The notes: generated from the sequence alone by a model not told the origin. Counted from the first letter of the stretch, positions 34,051 through 46,245 are shown. The stretch is DNA of 64,000 nt from Sistotremastrum niveocremeum HHB9708 (GCA_001630475.1 KV419444.1:133515-197514); one strand, 5' to 3'. Numbers and translations are program-made.

Positions 34051-35229
34051 ATGATGATGCCTTCGATGCCTTCACTCGCCACCCTCGATCTTTCTGTGGT
34101 TCTCCTACAGAACGCAGCTCACAAGACTCGCGCGTTTGTCACCAAGGCATTGGAGCCAAAGCCACACCCAACTTCAGACCCAGATTACGAGACCGTGACG
34201 TTCAAGGATGAACAAGGCAAGTGGACCATACCCAAAACCACAGGAGAATGGCTTCCTCCTCCCGACCCCCGGCTCTTCCGTGCTGTGGATCGTAACATCG
34301 ACGAACTGAGCTTTGCTGTGGAGACCATCCGGTGGCAGCGAGCTGTTAAGCTCCGTTTGGGTTCCAAGCTGATTTTGGACTACAAGTTCCATTGGGGACT
34401 CAAGTACCAAGTTCACTTGGTCGCCGGTAAGTGACTTTTCATCTCGTAGACGTGTCGTAATGCTGAAGCATTATAGTTGATCATCGACACTCTGTCTTCT
34501 TCTACAGACACGTCGGAGGAGCGACGTTCGAGCTTGTCGAAGACGGATTCCAAGGGTGGACGGCATCACGATCCGAAGGCCAAAGGTTCAGCGCCATGAA
34601 GATGAACCTGAAACCTTTGGCTCGGGTTCCTGCCTCTCCTACTCCCGTTAAGCCAAGAGCGAGAACACTCATGGTCCAACCTCTCAGAAACCACACCTAC
34701 TCCATCGGAGTGTGCAAGGAGACCAACGAAGAACGATTGACTCTCAACTTCGAGAATGCACATCGTCTCGATCGGCTTCACAGACGCACAAAATGGGGAA
34801 AAGTCCTGACCTTAACTCCAAAGTTCTTTCACCTTCACCCCTCATATACCTTACACGAAGCTACTCCTCCCACTTTACCCGAGAAGATCAAAATCCACGA
34901 GAAGAAGAATGGACGGAGACTATCTGCTCTCCTGAACGCAAATAGACAGTCTCGACTCCAAAGAGAACCAAGTCTCGACTCGGAGGACTCGGATCGGACG
35001 TGTGTAGATTGTGAGTGTTCTCTTCCTCATCGTTCGAAGTTGACGCTAAATTCGAAAAGGTATGCCCGTCGTCAAAGACCGCTTGAGCACGATAGACGAG
35101 AAGACAGAGGTATCGCAAGACGATGTCGATGACGTGGCAGAGTTGCTATTCAGCCTCCGACCGAAATGGGAGGTCTCGGATTCAGATGATACTAATACTC
35201 TTAACAGTCTTGTGGACCTATACTCATGA
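34051..35229 (+). CDS. Unknown protein, conserved-looking
   Basis: Three exons (34051-34426, 34477-35010, 35060-35229) give 359 residues. The central part is globular: ELSFAVETIRWQRAVKLRLG, WGLKYQVHLVAVDHRHSVFF, HVGGATFELVEDGFQGWTAS. A basic helical region rich in Arg follows, then an acidic tail (VSQDDVDDVAELLFSLRPKW). There is no signal peptide or TM segment once the ATG at 34051 is used. An earlier in-frame ATG at 33991 would add 20 residues. Both introns are 49-50 bp, and the frame stays open across the joins. No family could be recognised. Confidence 0.7.
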
Positions 35230-35870
35230 GCTTATGTATTTCGTTATGATTATGCGCACCTATGTATATTATTCTAGATGATTGAAAGGGATTCCCGTGG
35301 AACGACCTTGTTTGTAATGTAGATGTACTTCAAGTTCGGTGAAATAGGCAACATTCAAACAGCCACTGGGGAAAGATTAAGAGCATCGACGGATAATGGT
35401 CCTCTCGTTTCTCAACGAGCAACACTGCTATTTCCAAATCACGAAACTGAATGCTGTAGCTCATGCGCGTGAGCGAATGGTCAAGATTAAAACGAGTATA
35501 TCTCATGAGCGAATAAAATTGAGGTATTTACGCCTAAGGTCTGAGTATCTCGATAGCCTAGACGGTATGAAAGTATCTGAGCGCATACTGTACGACACTG
35601 TCGTTCCCTGAATGAACGTATCAGAGATGCGAAGTGATTACGTAAGGGCGAATAACAACGTACATCGAAGAAAGTCCACCTCATGATCGATCCCAGATAC
35701 ATCATCGCAGACAGTAAATGGACTGGCCAGCAGTCTCAACTCTTCGACTGCTTTAGCAAATCTTCGAGCATGCCTTCGTTAGACAAGCATCGAATGTACT
35801 CCTGAATAAACGGAGTATAATTATGAGTCCGCTTAGCATTTTCGGCCTGATCAATCCCAATCAGCATCAG
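35230..35870. other. Convergent intergenic stretch
   Basis: 640 bp between two convergent stops. Only short random frames are seen. It probably holds the two 3' UTRs. Confidence 0.45.
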
Positions 35871-37567
35871 CTACGACTGCCGTTTCCAGTGACGCACAGC
35901 AACTGTTTTTGCGCGCGAGATCTCCATTTCCAATGAAGCCTTCGCGGACTTGGCTTCTTGAATACACGTATGCCAAGCACTGAGCAGTTCGGTTTCCGTC
36001 ATACGAAAGATCTTGACTTGACGATCCATAACTTGGCTTCCGAAGGATTTGGAATATGTAGGGCCTTTTTCGGGTCCTGCCACGGACGTCGAGAAAACTG
36101 AGCGGGAAAGAGCAAGGAGACCAGGGTCACACTATTGGAATGTGAGAGGTAGAGCTTTCGAGAGGATGAGTGGACTCACGAGCGATTTCCAATCTCCGCC
36201 TGGTTTCAGTTGATCGAGCTGTCTTTCGAGAGCGATCCGCTCTCGTTTCAATGCCTCCAGTGCGTCACTACATCGTTCATACTTGCTGTCCACGAGCGCA
36301 AGAAGATTAAATCGAATATCCCCTTCCGAATCACCTCCAAATTTTTGCATTTTCGTCCTGAGAACCGGTCGAACGACGTCCAGCCATGTCTGGGTATCCA
36401 GAATTTCGCCAACTTCAAGGGGACCAGCGCTCAACCCATCAAGTTCCCAGACTTTACCGCCAGAAGGGACGTATCCGAGAAAATGGAATGATTCTTCTTC
36501 GTCGGCTTTATCGCCGCTTCTTCTGGATTTCGACGAGAATGTTTTGCGCTTTTTATTGGATTTGGTGGTGGCCGAGGGTTGCTTGAAGCTGAAAGTGGAG
36601 ACTTGTGCATGGATGGAGCCTTCGACGTCGATTGGCCTATAATGCACAATGAATGAGGGATATTAGCTGAGGCGAATGTGACGTACCTGGCTACCGAATT
36701 ATGCGCTTCGCGAATATGGCGAGAATTTGAGATAGCTAAGCCTTTGATCTGAAAGAACGTAAGCTGATCAAGTCAAGGTCAATAGAGTGGAAACGCACCA
36801 CACCAGTGAACTCCCGCGACTCTTCCCGAAACGACATCAGCTCTTCTCCGAGATCAACATCATCACAGTTAAGAAGCACGTTGAGAATCGCTTGCGTGGC
36901 ACATGCATCATCACTTAGTTGATGAGCGAACCAGACGTCAGCTGCATCCGGATCTGCGAATTCCTCTCTTCGTCTTTGATCATTATGCCACAAGAAACAG
37001 AATATCAGTCCCCGAGGTCTATCCACGTCATTAGCGCGATGTATCAGATCAGTAATAATCAAACGCACGATAAGACATCCAAAGCCCATGAATCAACAGA
37101 CAAAACCTCCTCTACTTCTAGCCCTCGCACACCCAGTCTTTCTATGAGGGTGGTAAAGACGCCTACACCGAACACAATGAGAACAAAACGCACCAATATC
37201 AAAATAGAGCACCTGGATCAGATTCGAGCACCGCAAATGCTCCTCCAATAAGGTCATGTTCTGATCCTGTCCTAGGGCTTTGAGAAATGGCGCCGGTCGC
37301 TGAAGTCGATGCTTTCATTTCGACATCCTCGTCTATTTGTCGCCTTTTGGGAGTTTCGTTTGATAAAAAGTTGAGTTCATCGGGACTCTCAGATCTGCTC
37401 ATAGGAAAGCCAAGTGGTGCGACTGAGATTCGAGAGACAGTCCTGCTCGACAGTGAGCGTTGAATTAATTCGGCGGCAACTTCCGAGCTGGCTGAAACTG
37501 AGCTGCGAGCATGACTGCGAGTTTCTTTCGCAACTATCTGAGCGTACGCAGCGGATTTTCTAGGCAT
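35871..37567 (-). CDS. Ubiquitin C-terminal hydrolase, UCH37/BAP1-like (peptidase C12)
   Basis: An unusual N-terminal extension of about 115 polar residues (MPRKSAAYAQIVAKETRSHA) precedes the UCH domain. The domain opens ESDPGVFTTLIERLGVRGLE. The oxyanion/catalytic-Cys segment is SDDACATQAILNVLLN. The catalytic His and Asp lie in ESFHFLGYVPSGGKVWELDG. A C-terminal coiled helix follows (DALEALKRERIALERQLDQL), and the last exon ends VRHWKRQS. UCH37-type enzymes remove ubiquitin at the proteasome or on chromatin. The C-terminal part resembles the UCH37 tail in position, but the ULD/KEKE elements cannot be assigned surely. All catalytic residues appear present, so it should be active. Confidence 0.88.
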
Positions 37568-38055
37568 ATGGCACGAATTACTGCGTCATTTGTCACTGAA
37601 TCTTCTCTGAAATTTTTCTGAGATGTCCATGAACCGTACTCGAAATGGCGTCCACTGGCAGCAGTCTGGACGATCGAATTCGCCTGCCCCCTCTGTATAT
37701 TCCTTTTAGACGCAAATTTCAACCAGATAGACAACAGCTCGGCTGGTATTGGATCTATGCCTCTATCAAACTGTCAATTCGCTAGCCGTACAGACCTGGA
37801 TTCTTGTTCCATGCGACTCGGCATTCGATCTCCTATTTCGAACCTGCTCCCAGGTTCAGCGCTCCGATATCGTCAAGCCGTTCTACTGTCTTTCCTCTCT
37901 ACCGCCCTTTCGATTCCGAATGCTAGATGCTATCCTTGCTATGCAATACGCCACGATCATCGAGGGTACCGAGTCGGCTGATCGATAAGACCTATATATA
38001 ACAAGATAACTAACCTTTTGGGAAGTCCCAGCAATAACTCACGTTGACCAGTACT
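37568..38055. promoter_or_regulatory. Divergent upstream region, UCH gene / NTF2-like copy 2
   Basis: 488 bp between divergent starts. Open frames at 37749-37988 look random. No site was recognised. Confidence 0.4.
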
Positions 38056-38624
38056 ATGAGCTCTACGACAGCAGTACAGTCTCCACAAAAGGCGGCGGTC
38101 CAGAAATGGCTTGACGCATTCGGAAAGGCAGATGCTACCGGGATGCTCGATCTGCTGGATGACTCGTACGAGCATCACACCTTTCCGAAATCTCTTGGAA
38201 GATCTGCGTTGAATAAAAAAGAGAACGGAGACCGTCTCCGAGGAATGTTACCCTACTTCGAGAAATTTACGGTATGTCAGACTTCTCCATCCTGTTTGCT
38301 ACCATTAACCAGGCCGATAGCCACAAATTCTGGACATAACTGAAGCAAACAATAAAGTTATCGCTCATGTAAATCTCTTAAAGCTCGACTTGACGAAACT
38401 GATTACTGACAATTCTCTGACAGGTGACTTCGAACACCAACACGACTTTCGGGGTGCCCTACACAAATGAATATATTTTCACTTTCTTCTTCGGCGAGGG
38501 GTCCACTACAGGATCGGAACCAAAGATTATACGATGTCATGAATTCAAAGACAGTGCTTTCGCAGCTCGATTCTTGCCCGCTTTCATGGCCGCGAAAGCG
38601 AAAGCTGAGTCGAAGAAAGCTTAG
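38056..38624 (+). CDS. NTF2/SnoaL-like domain protein, copy 2
   Basis: Exons 38056-38271, 38321-38368 and 38424-38624 give 154 residues, the same length as copy 1 at 2566-3145. The middle exon is again 48 nt and phase 0. Matching blocks are LLDDSYEHHTFPKSLGRSAL (copy 1 LLDDSYQHYYFPKSLGRPVL), ILDITEANNKVIAH (ILDLTEGVNKIILH) and VPYTNEYIFTF. The copies differ at about half of their residues, so the duplication is old. The fold suggests ligand binding or an enzyme-like pocket. No function can be assigned. Confidence 0.88.
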
Positions 38625-39149
38625 GACGGTTACTTGGGCGGTAAGGCGGAGGTGAAACAAGATATTTATCGACTGTTGAGGACACAGAAAGGCTGCGTGC
38701 AAACTGCGATCACGCAGCCCTTTAGTCTGGAGCAGGAACGTGGTTGCTTGTTCCTGAAGCTGCCATCCAAAATATCGATTTTAATAAATGCAAGTGTTCC
38801 TGCGCAGTTCAGTCCTCAATAGACGCTCTAGTTAAATCTTCCAGGAAGCCACAAGATGGCGCAATCAAGCGTTCCTCGACGTTGTTCAGAACTGTACTGA
38901 TAAATCAAAATGCGAATAATAGACGATGCTGTTTAAACCATACAGGTTAGACATGATAGCTAAGCAATGGCTGTATTTTTGTAGAATATTTGTCCGAAGG
39001 TGGTTGATAAAAACAACGCAAGTTCGACTCGGAGTCGGGCTATTCCGCCGGCCCCTCATTCCGGGAAGCACATGGAGCGTCCAAAGACACTGCGCCCGCA
39101 GCGAATCGCGATTTTACTAAAGGTCTCCCATCTTCTCAAGGTTGGATAA
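38625..39149. other. Intergenic stretch
   Basis: Spacer of 525 bp between two plus-strand genes. No coding exon or repeat was recognised. Confidence 0.45.
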
Positions 39150-40931
39150 ATGGTCGTCATCGACAAGTCCAACTCACCGAAATCGGATACGCGTCTCCTC
39201 TCCTCTGACTCCTCCGCCTCACAAAGTCAACCCGACTTAGGAGCGAATATGGGTACACCACCTGCGTACAATCAGCCTCAGCCCCCTCAGCCCCCAATCA
39301 GCGGATATCAGTATCAATACCATTCTATTCCAGTTTATAATGACGCTGCCCTGAGGGATAAAGAGGCCCAGGAAGCAAGACGTAGAACAAGAAAGCGATT
39401 CTGCGGTGCATTGCTTATTGCTATCGTTGTCTGTATCCTCTTTGGATCAATAACTGGCTCTATAGAAGAGTTTTCCAGGAGACACGATGTTCACCGAGTA
39501 CGTATTCATATACTATGCCATCATTATGCATTACTCATATCAGGACTAGCGGCCCTCATGGGACGATTGGGGTCAGTGGGATCATTGGTACCCTAACACG
39601 CCCCACTGCGATACCCACTGGCAAGAGGAAGACTCTGCTCACGGTCACCCCCACTTCCCAGTCGAGGTCCCAGACATGCCGGACAACCACTGGTCGTACC
39701 CAGATCTCATCACCAGCAAAATCACTTTCTATCTGCCCCTATCCAGCTCAGACCTCTTCTTCGACGGTCGTGGATCTACCTATGGAAACCTTTTGATTGA
39801 GACCTCAGACGACGTTGACGAGGTCGTCGTTGAGATCGAAGCCTTCTACTACACGACACAGCGGAGGGATAGCGCTAAAATATGTAAGGTGAAGAGAGGC
39901 ACTGATGGCGAGGGTGTCGCCATCTACGTAAGTCGTCGTCTCTGCTCGATATGTGCCCATTCTGATGTGCACCAGACTCCCCGTGTTCCTGGGAAATGGA
40001 GGAGGGAAGACCAGATCACTTACACAGTGACAGTCACTTTCCCCTCTGCCCGTGCTCTCCGCAGCTCCCGCCCCACTTACATCAATTCATTCGAAACCTC
40101 GACTTCTATATTCAAGCACGCCATATCCGCTTCAGAACATGACCTCGTGTTTGGAAACTTGAAACTTAGGACCTCTAATTCTGGTATCATCTCACATGTA
40201 TGCGATCATATCCACTTATTCTACCCTAATTCTAACATTTTTTGAAGGGTGTATATGCTGTCCGCGGGGACGTCCAAACAAGTAATGGTCCCATTATTGG
40301 AAAATTCTATACCAACGGTTCGCTCGACATCGTCACCTCGAACGGTCCCGTCGAAATCGAGACCTTCATCGCTAACGACGTCTCCTCCACTCGACCTTCA
40401 TCACTCTACGTGAAGTCATCTAACGCGTAAGCCTCCGGTTCCTCTTCACCCGCAAAAGCTAACATTTACATTCGTAGTCACATCCGCGCGGCGAACTCTC
40501 TCTTTATTGCGAACACATCTCTCACATCTGCCGCTGCCTCAAACGGCTCCTACGCTTTAACATTCGAGACTTCAAACTCTCCTGTCAGCGTGTCATTCCC
40601 CATTTCGCCTGTCTCATCCGTCCTTTCGCTTACTGCCAAAACTTCCAATGCTCCTCTTGACGTATCCCTCAATGCAGCTTACGAAGGACCTTTCCACGCA
40701 GCAACGAGCAGCTGGTTTAAAGTGAATGTCAAAGAGAGTGGAGATAGCGATCCCTCAGGGGAAGGGAGGAAGAGAAGAGTCAATTGGAGCAATGTCGGGA
40801 AAGGAGGGAGTGAGGTTGAAGGAGATGTCGAGTGGGTTTCGCCTGAGAAGACGTATGGACACACTGTTGCCCATAGGGCAAGCAACGTGGAGCTGAAGAC
40901 ATCTAACTCTCACATTGCGTTGACCGTCTAA
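39150..40931 (+). CDS. Type II membrane protein with adhesin-like beta-rich ectodomain, copy A
   Basis: The N-terminal 75 residues are Pro/Gln/Ser-rich and cytosolic (YNQPQPPQPPISGYQYQYHS). A basic cluster RRRTRKRF and one TM helix (ALLIAIVVCILFGSI) follow. The ectodomain starts WDDWGQWDHWYPNTPHCD and then carries repeated short beta segments with recurring T-S-N-[GA]-P/S turns (TSNGPIIGKF, TSNGPVEIET, TSNAPLDVSL, TSNSHIALTV). This fits a right-handed beta-solenoid of the DUF4097/DUF7330 adhesin-like type. It has many N-glycosylation sites (NGS, NTS). The joined gene has about six exons. Its paralogue is the minus-strand gene at 46512-48297. The role is unknown. Confidence 0.82.
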
Positions 40932-41095
40932 CCGATCCTAGCGGATAAAAAATGTCACGCCAGCGGTAGCTTGGATAGTATATTTTGTATTACTTTGTAC
41001 GATTAGTGGAAAGGGATAATTATTGAATGAACAGATGAGTGGTGGACATGCGATGAAAAATGCAAAGATGTCAAATACATATGGGAAAGATGCTG

Positions 41096-42350
41096 TCATG
41101 ATCGCTGTCTACCTCTGGTCTTTTCGGCTGCTCTAGTGAGAGAATCCATCCGGCTCTCGATTGATCTCTCGAACCGAGCCGCCGCCGAAAGAGCTGGGGT
41201 CGACGGCCTCGAGCTTGCTTGTCGTGTTGAGCGAGGCGTGGCCGAAGAGAGCTGAGGAACCTCTTGACTCTGGGACAGAATACGACGTTCGGCTACTGGA
41301 CTCGCAATCTCCTTCCTTGACTTCTTCCTTGTCGGACTCTCGTACATGGATGGCAATGAATCAGCACTGCTGCTCGAGTCCTTCTCCAAATCCCTTGCAG
41401 CCGCGGTCTCCAAAGTCTCCTCCAGAGTTCCCTTCCTGAGCGGTCCGTCGTGTACCTCTCCCAGCATACTCGGCTCCCAAGGGAAATCATGATAAAGACC
41501 ATTGAGAGGTTTAGGACCCCACTCCTTTGGAGCGATCCCTCGGGCATGGATGGATTTATAATCCCAGATGATTTTCTCGATTTGTTCTTTGATGCGAAGC
41601 TCTTCGTTTGGGCCGAGAGCGATGTTGGGTGTGAGAACGTTGGTGAGGTTGAGAAGCCATTGACCACGAATTTGGGCGATACGAAGGGATAATTCGGTCG
41701 GTTCTTCAAGATCGAAAAATGGAATTGTTTAATGAGTGTCATACGGCAGAAGGGCAGATGGAGACGTACTTTGACCAGGGATGAGTTGAACGCGGTCTAT
41801 TTCAAATATTCGTCCTTCCGCTCTTCTATTGACGACACTTTCGACCATGAGATACACAGGCCCACTCTCCGCAGTTGATAATAAAGCACCGCGAGTGCCT
41901 GCTTGAGTTCGAGCAGAGTTCGACGCGATGGGAGCGAGAAGATGGAGTCGTTTAACGATACGGGTATGTGCAAACATGACGAATGCACCAAGTGCTGTGC
42001 CAGCGACTAGAACGCCAACTGTTCCCGCGATTCGATGAGATAGAGGACGCAGGACAAATTCATCGCCTGCTTCAGAGGAGGCAGTAGAGTCGGGTGATGG
42101 CGAGACCAGGACTTTAGAATGAAGAGCAACAAATTCTGCATTTATGCCACTGTTTCGATAGTTCAGTCGTGAAGGATACGGGAGGAGAAGAGACGAACGT
42201 CATGATTGCTATACCACCAACAATAAGGTAAGGGTGTTTGTTCCACCATGAAGCTGGTCTGTGGTATATCACACGTCCTCTTGCAGCCCATGCTGGATCG
42301 ACAACCTTTCCCTTGAATAATCGCCGACCGAGAAAGTATGAGAGAACCAT
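41096..42350 (-). CDS. Two-TM membrane protein of unknown function
   Basis: Three exons start MVLSYFLGRRLFKGKVVDPA at 42350. The first TM is in HPYLIVGGIAIMTF and the second in SHRIAGTVGVLVAGTALGAF. Between and after them lie polar regions. A conserved-looking globular stretch (YLMVESVVNRRAEGRIFEID) follows, then LNLTNVLTPNIALGPNEELR. The C-terminus is a disordered Ser/Arg-rich tail ending ARFERSIESRMDSL...RGRQRS. The N-terminal residues could act as a mitochondrial or ER targeting signal. Splice joins (AC|T and A|AA) keep the frame open. No known family was recognised. Confidence 0.72.
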
Positions 42351-42448
42351 GTTCTCAGTTTCGCCAGCGCTGCCGACAAAGGTTTTCGTTCAATCGACTG
42401 CATCCGAATAGCGCAGGATTCCGATTCATACATTCTCCAGGGTCGACC

Positions 42449-43149
42449 ATGGTCAGCAGTTCATTGCTTTCGTTCTTGCTTATGTCGCGTGTATTAGTGA
42501 CTGACATACCCTTTGCATTCAGCTACCCCTTTCGCTGCTCAATGCAGCCCAAAATAAACCCATGGTAAGTCACCTATCGCGCAAACCCTTCACCGCCCCC
42601 ATCTTTCGTGCACAATGCTCACTTTCTGGTGGCACAGTTGGTCGAATTGAAGAACGGAGAGACATTTAATGGGCATCTTGTCAACTGCGATAACTTCATG
42701 AACATCACCTTGAGGGAAGTCTATCAGACGAGTGCGGATGGAGACCGATTTTGGAAATTGAAGGAATGTTATATCAGGGGAAGCACGGTGCGTTTCGGTA
42801 TCTCATTATTATTCCGAACTAATCATACTGAATCTTATTATTTAGATTAAATATCTTCGTGTACCAGATGCGCTGTTGGATTCTGTCAAAGAGGATCAGA
42901 ATCGAGCCAGAGACGCGAGCCGAAGGGGTGGGCCAGGCGGTGCGCGAGGTGCGTTTCGTTGTCGAGTCCCATCTTTCACATTGTGCTCATAATGCCTTCA
43001 TCAGGTCGAGGAGCGCCATCACGAGGTATGATCATCCTGCAGCCCTGGCGGACCAAGTAGCTTGACTGACTCGTTTTGTTCTCTCAGGTGGCCGTGGCTC
43101 ATCACGCGGTGGTCCCTCTCGCGGGCGCGGAAGAGGAAGGGGTGCATAG
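42449..43149 (+). CDS. LSM4: U6 snRNA-associated Sm-like protein LSm4
   Basis: Six exons, 42449-42451, 42523-42564, 42638-42787, 42846-42948, 43005-43025 and 43088-43149, give 126 residues. The Sm fold begins [15 protein letters not shown] and continues [20 protein letters not shown] (Sm1) and [19 protein letters not shown] (Sm2). The C-terminal tail is RG-rich ([20 protein letters not shown]), as in LSm4, and promotes P-body assembly. LSm4 belongs to the LSm1-7 mRNA-decay ring and the LSm2-8 ring on U6 snRNA. The first coding exon is only the ATG, directly followed by a GTCAGC donor. Confidence 0.95.
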
Positions 43150-43845
43150 CACCTCACTCTCATCGTTGAGCTTGGACCAGTCACGACAATGCGAGTCACC
43201 TCGTGTCCGGATCGTTCCATATGTCTCTCTCGTACCCACCGGCTACGCATGCTCAGAACATTTCCATATATCGGGTCCCAGGGGAATGTCTCATCGTTCA
43301 GGAGTGAACTACGGCCTGTTGATCAGGGTCACATTGCAGACGCGTACAACTGGTACTGTAGATTTGTGTTCTATTGTTCTTCTAATGTTAATAATACAAT
43401 CCACGGTTCTTCGCTTTCTTCGACTTTGTCGATCGCTTTTGCTTGCTGGATACCGGTGCACATTTGACCTCTGGATTTGATCAGAGCTATATAGGCAGGT
43501 ACGTGGACACCGACTGAATCTAATGGTTCGGCATTTCGGTATTACTCGGTTTTATAACGCGATTATGATAGACGCTCACCAAGTCTTGCGTTTGGTCTGG
43601 CATCACCGAAGTGCCATTGGACCATATACTCTGGGACCATCTCTGAGGCCACTGAGGTTGCTCTATGTCACTCTTGGCGTGTTGTTGCAACTTCCGCATG
43701 TCCAAGGCGATGGTTCTATCAGTAGAGCTCGCTCAGGGCTAGCTCACGACCCTGGGAAACACATAAGATTCTTATCGCCTTCGAACGACCTGCCATCTGT
43801 CGACCTCTTAGATTCTAGCACGAACCATCCATCGCTACTTCGGCC
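43150..43845. other. Intergenic stretch
   Basis: About 700 bp between LSM4 and the SDR gene. Open frames here (for example 43189-43467 and 43523-43855) lack coding character. No repeats were seen. Confidence 0.45.
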
Positions 43846-44653
43846 ATGCATCTGAATCTCGAGAATTCCATTGTCCTCGTCACCGGAGGAACAGCGAGCA
43901 TAGGCAAGGCCATCGTAGAGACCTTCCTCGAAGAAGGTGCTACTGTGCTATATTGCTCGCGAAACTGTACAGGGAAGGAATTCGAGAATGAAAAGGCGAT
44001 TGGGACAAAGCTTGATATATGTGACAAAGAAGCTGTGGGGAGGTGGATTCAGGACAGCGCGGATAAATTTGGTGGGCTCGATATCGTTGTTTCAAATGGT
44101 CAGTCCATTTCGTCGTGATCGATATATGCTGCTCATGATGTTAATGATCCGTATACCAGTATCCGCCCTCGCTGTCCCAGATACGCCTGAAAACTGGGCC
44201 TTGACTTTTCAAACGGACATCGACGCAGCCGTAAACCTCATAAAGCTTTCCCTACCCCATCTCGAAAAATCCACCCGATCACCCTGCATAATAACAATCG
44301 CCTCTGTATCTGGAGTCTCACACGACATGTCCGCGCCGGGTCCATACGGACCATTCAAGGCAGCCCTGATCCATTATTCACACAACTTGGCTCGAGAACT
44401 CGCTCCGAAGGGCGTCAGAGTGAATATCGTCTCTCCGGGGAATATATACGATAAGGACGGATTCTGGGGGAGCGTTGAGAAAGGGAACAAGGAGTTTTTT
44501 GATAAGATGATCGGACTGAACCCAACTGGGAGGATGGGAACTACAAAAGAAGTCGCAGATGCCGTTGTGTTCTTGTCTAGCCCCAGAAGTTCATTCACAA
44601 GCGGTGCGAATTTGATGGTAGATGGTGTATATAGAGTTGGAACACAATTCTGA
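43846..44653 (+). CDS. Short-chain dehydrogenase/reductase (SDR)
   Basis: Two exons (43846-44098 and 44160-44653) give 248 residues. The Rossmann dinucleotide motif is LVTGGTASIGKAIVETFLEE, with Ser in place of the usual third-position glycine of TGxxxGIG. KLDICDKEA and VVSN follow. The catalytic set is Ser in ASVSG and YGPFK (YxxxK). LAPKGVRVNIVSPGNIY and the end GANLMVDGVYRV are also typical of classical SDRs. NAD(P)H-dependent oxidation or reduction of an alcohol or ketone is likely, but the substrate is unknown. The TGGTASIG variant may still bind cofactor. Confidence 0.9.
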
Positions 44654-45005
44654 ATTACTTTGAGCGCCTAGTAAATATATGCATGTAGATCTGTGTATCA
44701 TATCATTCAGCCCGTTTGGCGACCTCAAAAACCGTCAACGCATCTGACTCTGGAAAGAAATAATAGAAATCTGCGGGTGTAGACGTCGGGGCCGGTGTCG
44801 ATTTGAAGCGGTTCTGAAAGTGTTGCTGATTGGGATGAGAGTCCAATAAGCGAAGACCGCAGCGCCCCAGTCAGGGGGTACCACGCCGATTCATATCGTT
44901 GAGTGTCGGATGGTGCTGATGCTAAGAAAGCATACGGATGAGTATCGTGTAAGTGGAAGGTTGCGTATCACTCACGGAGCATGACGTTCTGAGCATTGGA
45001 ACATC
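44654..45005. other. Convergent intergenic stretch
   Basis: 352 bp between the SDR and REX4 stops, likely 3' UTRs. Nothing else was seen. Confidence 0.45.
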
Positions 45006-46245
45006 TCAGATAGACTTCCGACCTATTCTCAAAGTACCCTTTCCTCCAGACATTGGGCCTGAGTTTGGTAGACCTTCCCACCACTTCGATTTCTCAGCTT
45101 GTGAGTTCGCAGCTCCAGATGTACGCCGCTTGATGACAGTTGATAGCCCTGAGCTGATACCTTTTCGTCCACCACCCGGGTATGTGTCCCGGGACTTTTC
45201 GCTTGCATCGTGCTTCCGTTTCTTGCTGGGTTTGGGCTTAATGAAGAGAGAGTCTTCTTCAGGTTCCACATCGGCATTCGTGGCGACGGGCTTGGAGGGT
45301 TTGGCGTGCGCAGATGAAGCCGGAGGAGCTGGTCCCGATATCTTTTCCCACTGTTTCCGATAGAGTCGGAAAAGCGCTATTGTCGCTCTGGCATCTGTCA
45401 CCTGGATCTGATATGAGACAACGAGGATTGGGGTAAGAAAAATGCGGCATACACTAGAATGCTCTCCACTCTGAATTTGGATCTGGAACTCTTTCTCAAT
45501 CAACCGCCGTAAGCCAGGGAACCTTGAATTTCCCAACAGTTTCTCTTTAGCAGCCAATTTTTGTGTATCTCTCGTCATCGGTCTTGGATGTTTGAGCAGT
45601 AGAGCGTGAAGGTCATTGTGGACAGCATGTCCGACCAGTATTCGATTCTTCAACAAGTCTGCCACCAGTTTCTGGACTTCGCCAAATGGCTTGGCTTTGA
45701 TCATGTCCACATCTCGAATGCCACTGACGGCTGTTCTCCAGTCCGTGACTAGTTCTCGCTGTCGGACGAACTCGTCCAGCTGAATGGCTCCATTGAAGTT
45801 CACAAGGGATACGCGTGCTAGGGATGATTCCGTTCCATTTGGTCCTACACCAACCATCTCGCAATCCATCGCAAGGTATTTGCCCGGCCTGGTTCGATGA
45901 GTTACAGGTCAAGAGGTAATGTGGCCAAACGCACAGTTTCTGTGTTTCCGATAATAGGGGGTCCCATTCTCCTCTGATCAGTGCTTGTAATTCAAGCACA
46001 GTGTCTCCCAAAGTTGATTTCCACTCTGGTTGAGAAGGGACAGAAGTGGAACTCTCGGCAGCCGCATTCTGGACAATGGTTGTTGAGACTTTTCGACGCT
46101 TAGGCGGCCTGCCCGAACTTTCCGAATCAGTTGTGAGCCTCTAAGCAAATTCGGGCTCAGGAAAGAGCTTTCATGAACTTGTGTCTCTCACCTTTCTCAA
46201 TGCCAACCAGTTGGAGGACGGAGCAGCCGTTTTTGTCCCTCCCAT
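45006..46245 (-). CDS. REX4: RNA exonuclease 4 (DEDDh 3'-5' exonuclease)
   Basis: The start at 46245 reads MGGTKTAAPSSNWLALRK, then a basic segment (RPPKRRKVS) likely to be a nuclear or nucleolar signal. The exonuclease core shows ExoI AMDCEMVGVGPNG, ExoII GHAVHNDLHALLLKHP, then MTRDTQKL and ExoIII HSSIQVTDARATIALFRLYR. The C-terminal tail is Lys-rich (KPKPSKKRKHDASEK) and ends GKGTLRIGRKSI. REX4 is a nucleolar enzyme linked to ribosomal RNA processing. Four exons were joined with GT-AG introns of about 50-60 bp. All DEDDh residues are visible, so it should be active. Confidence 0.92.
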
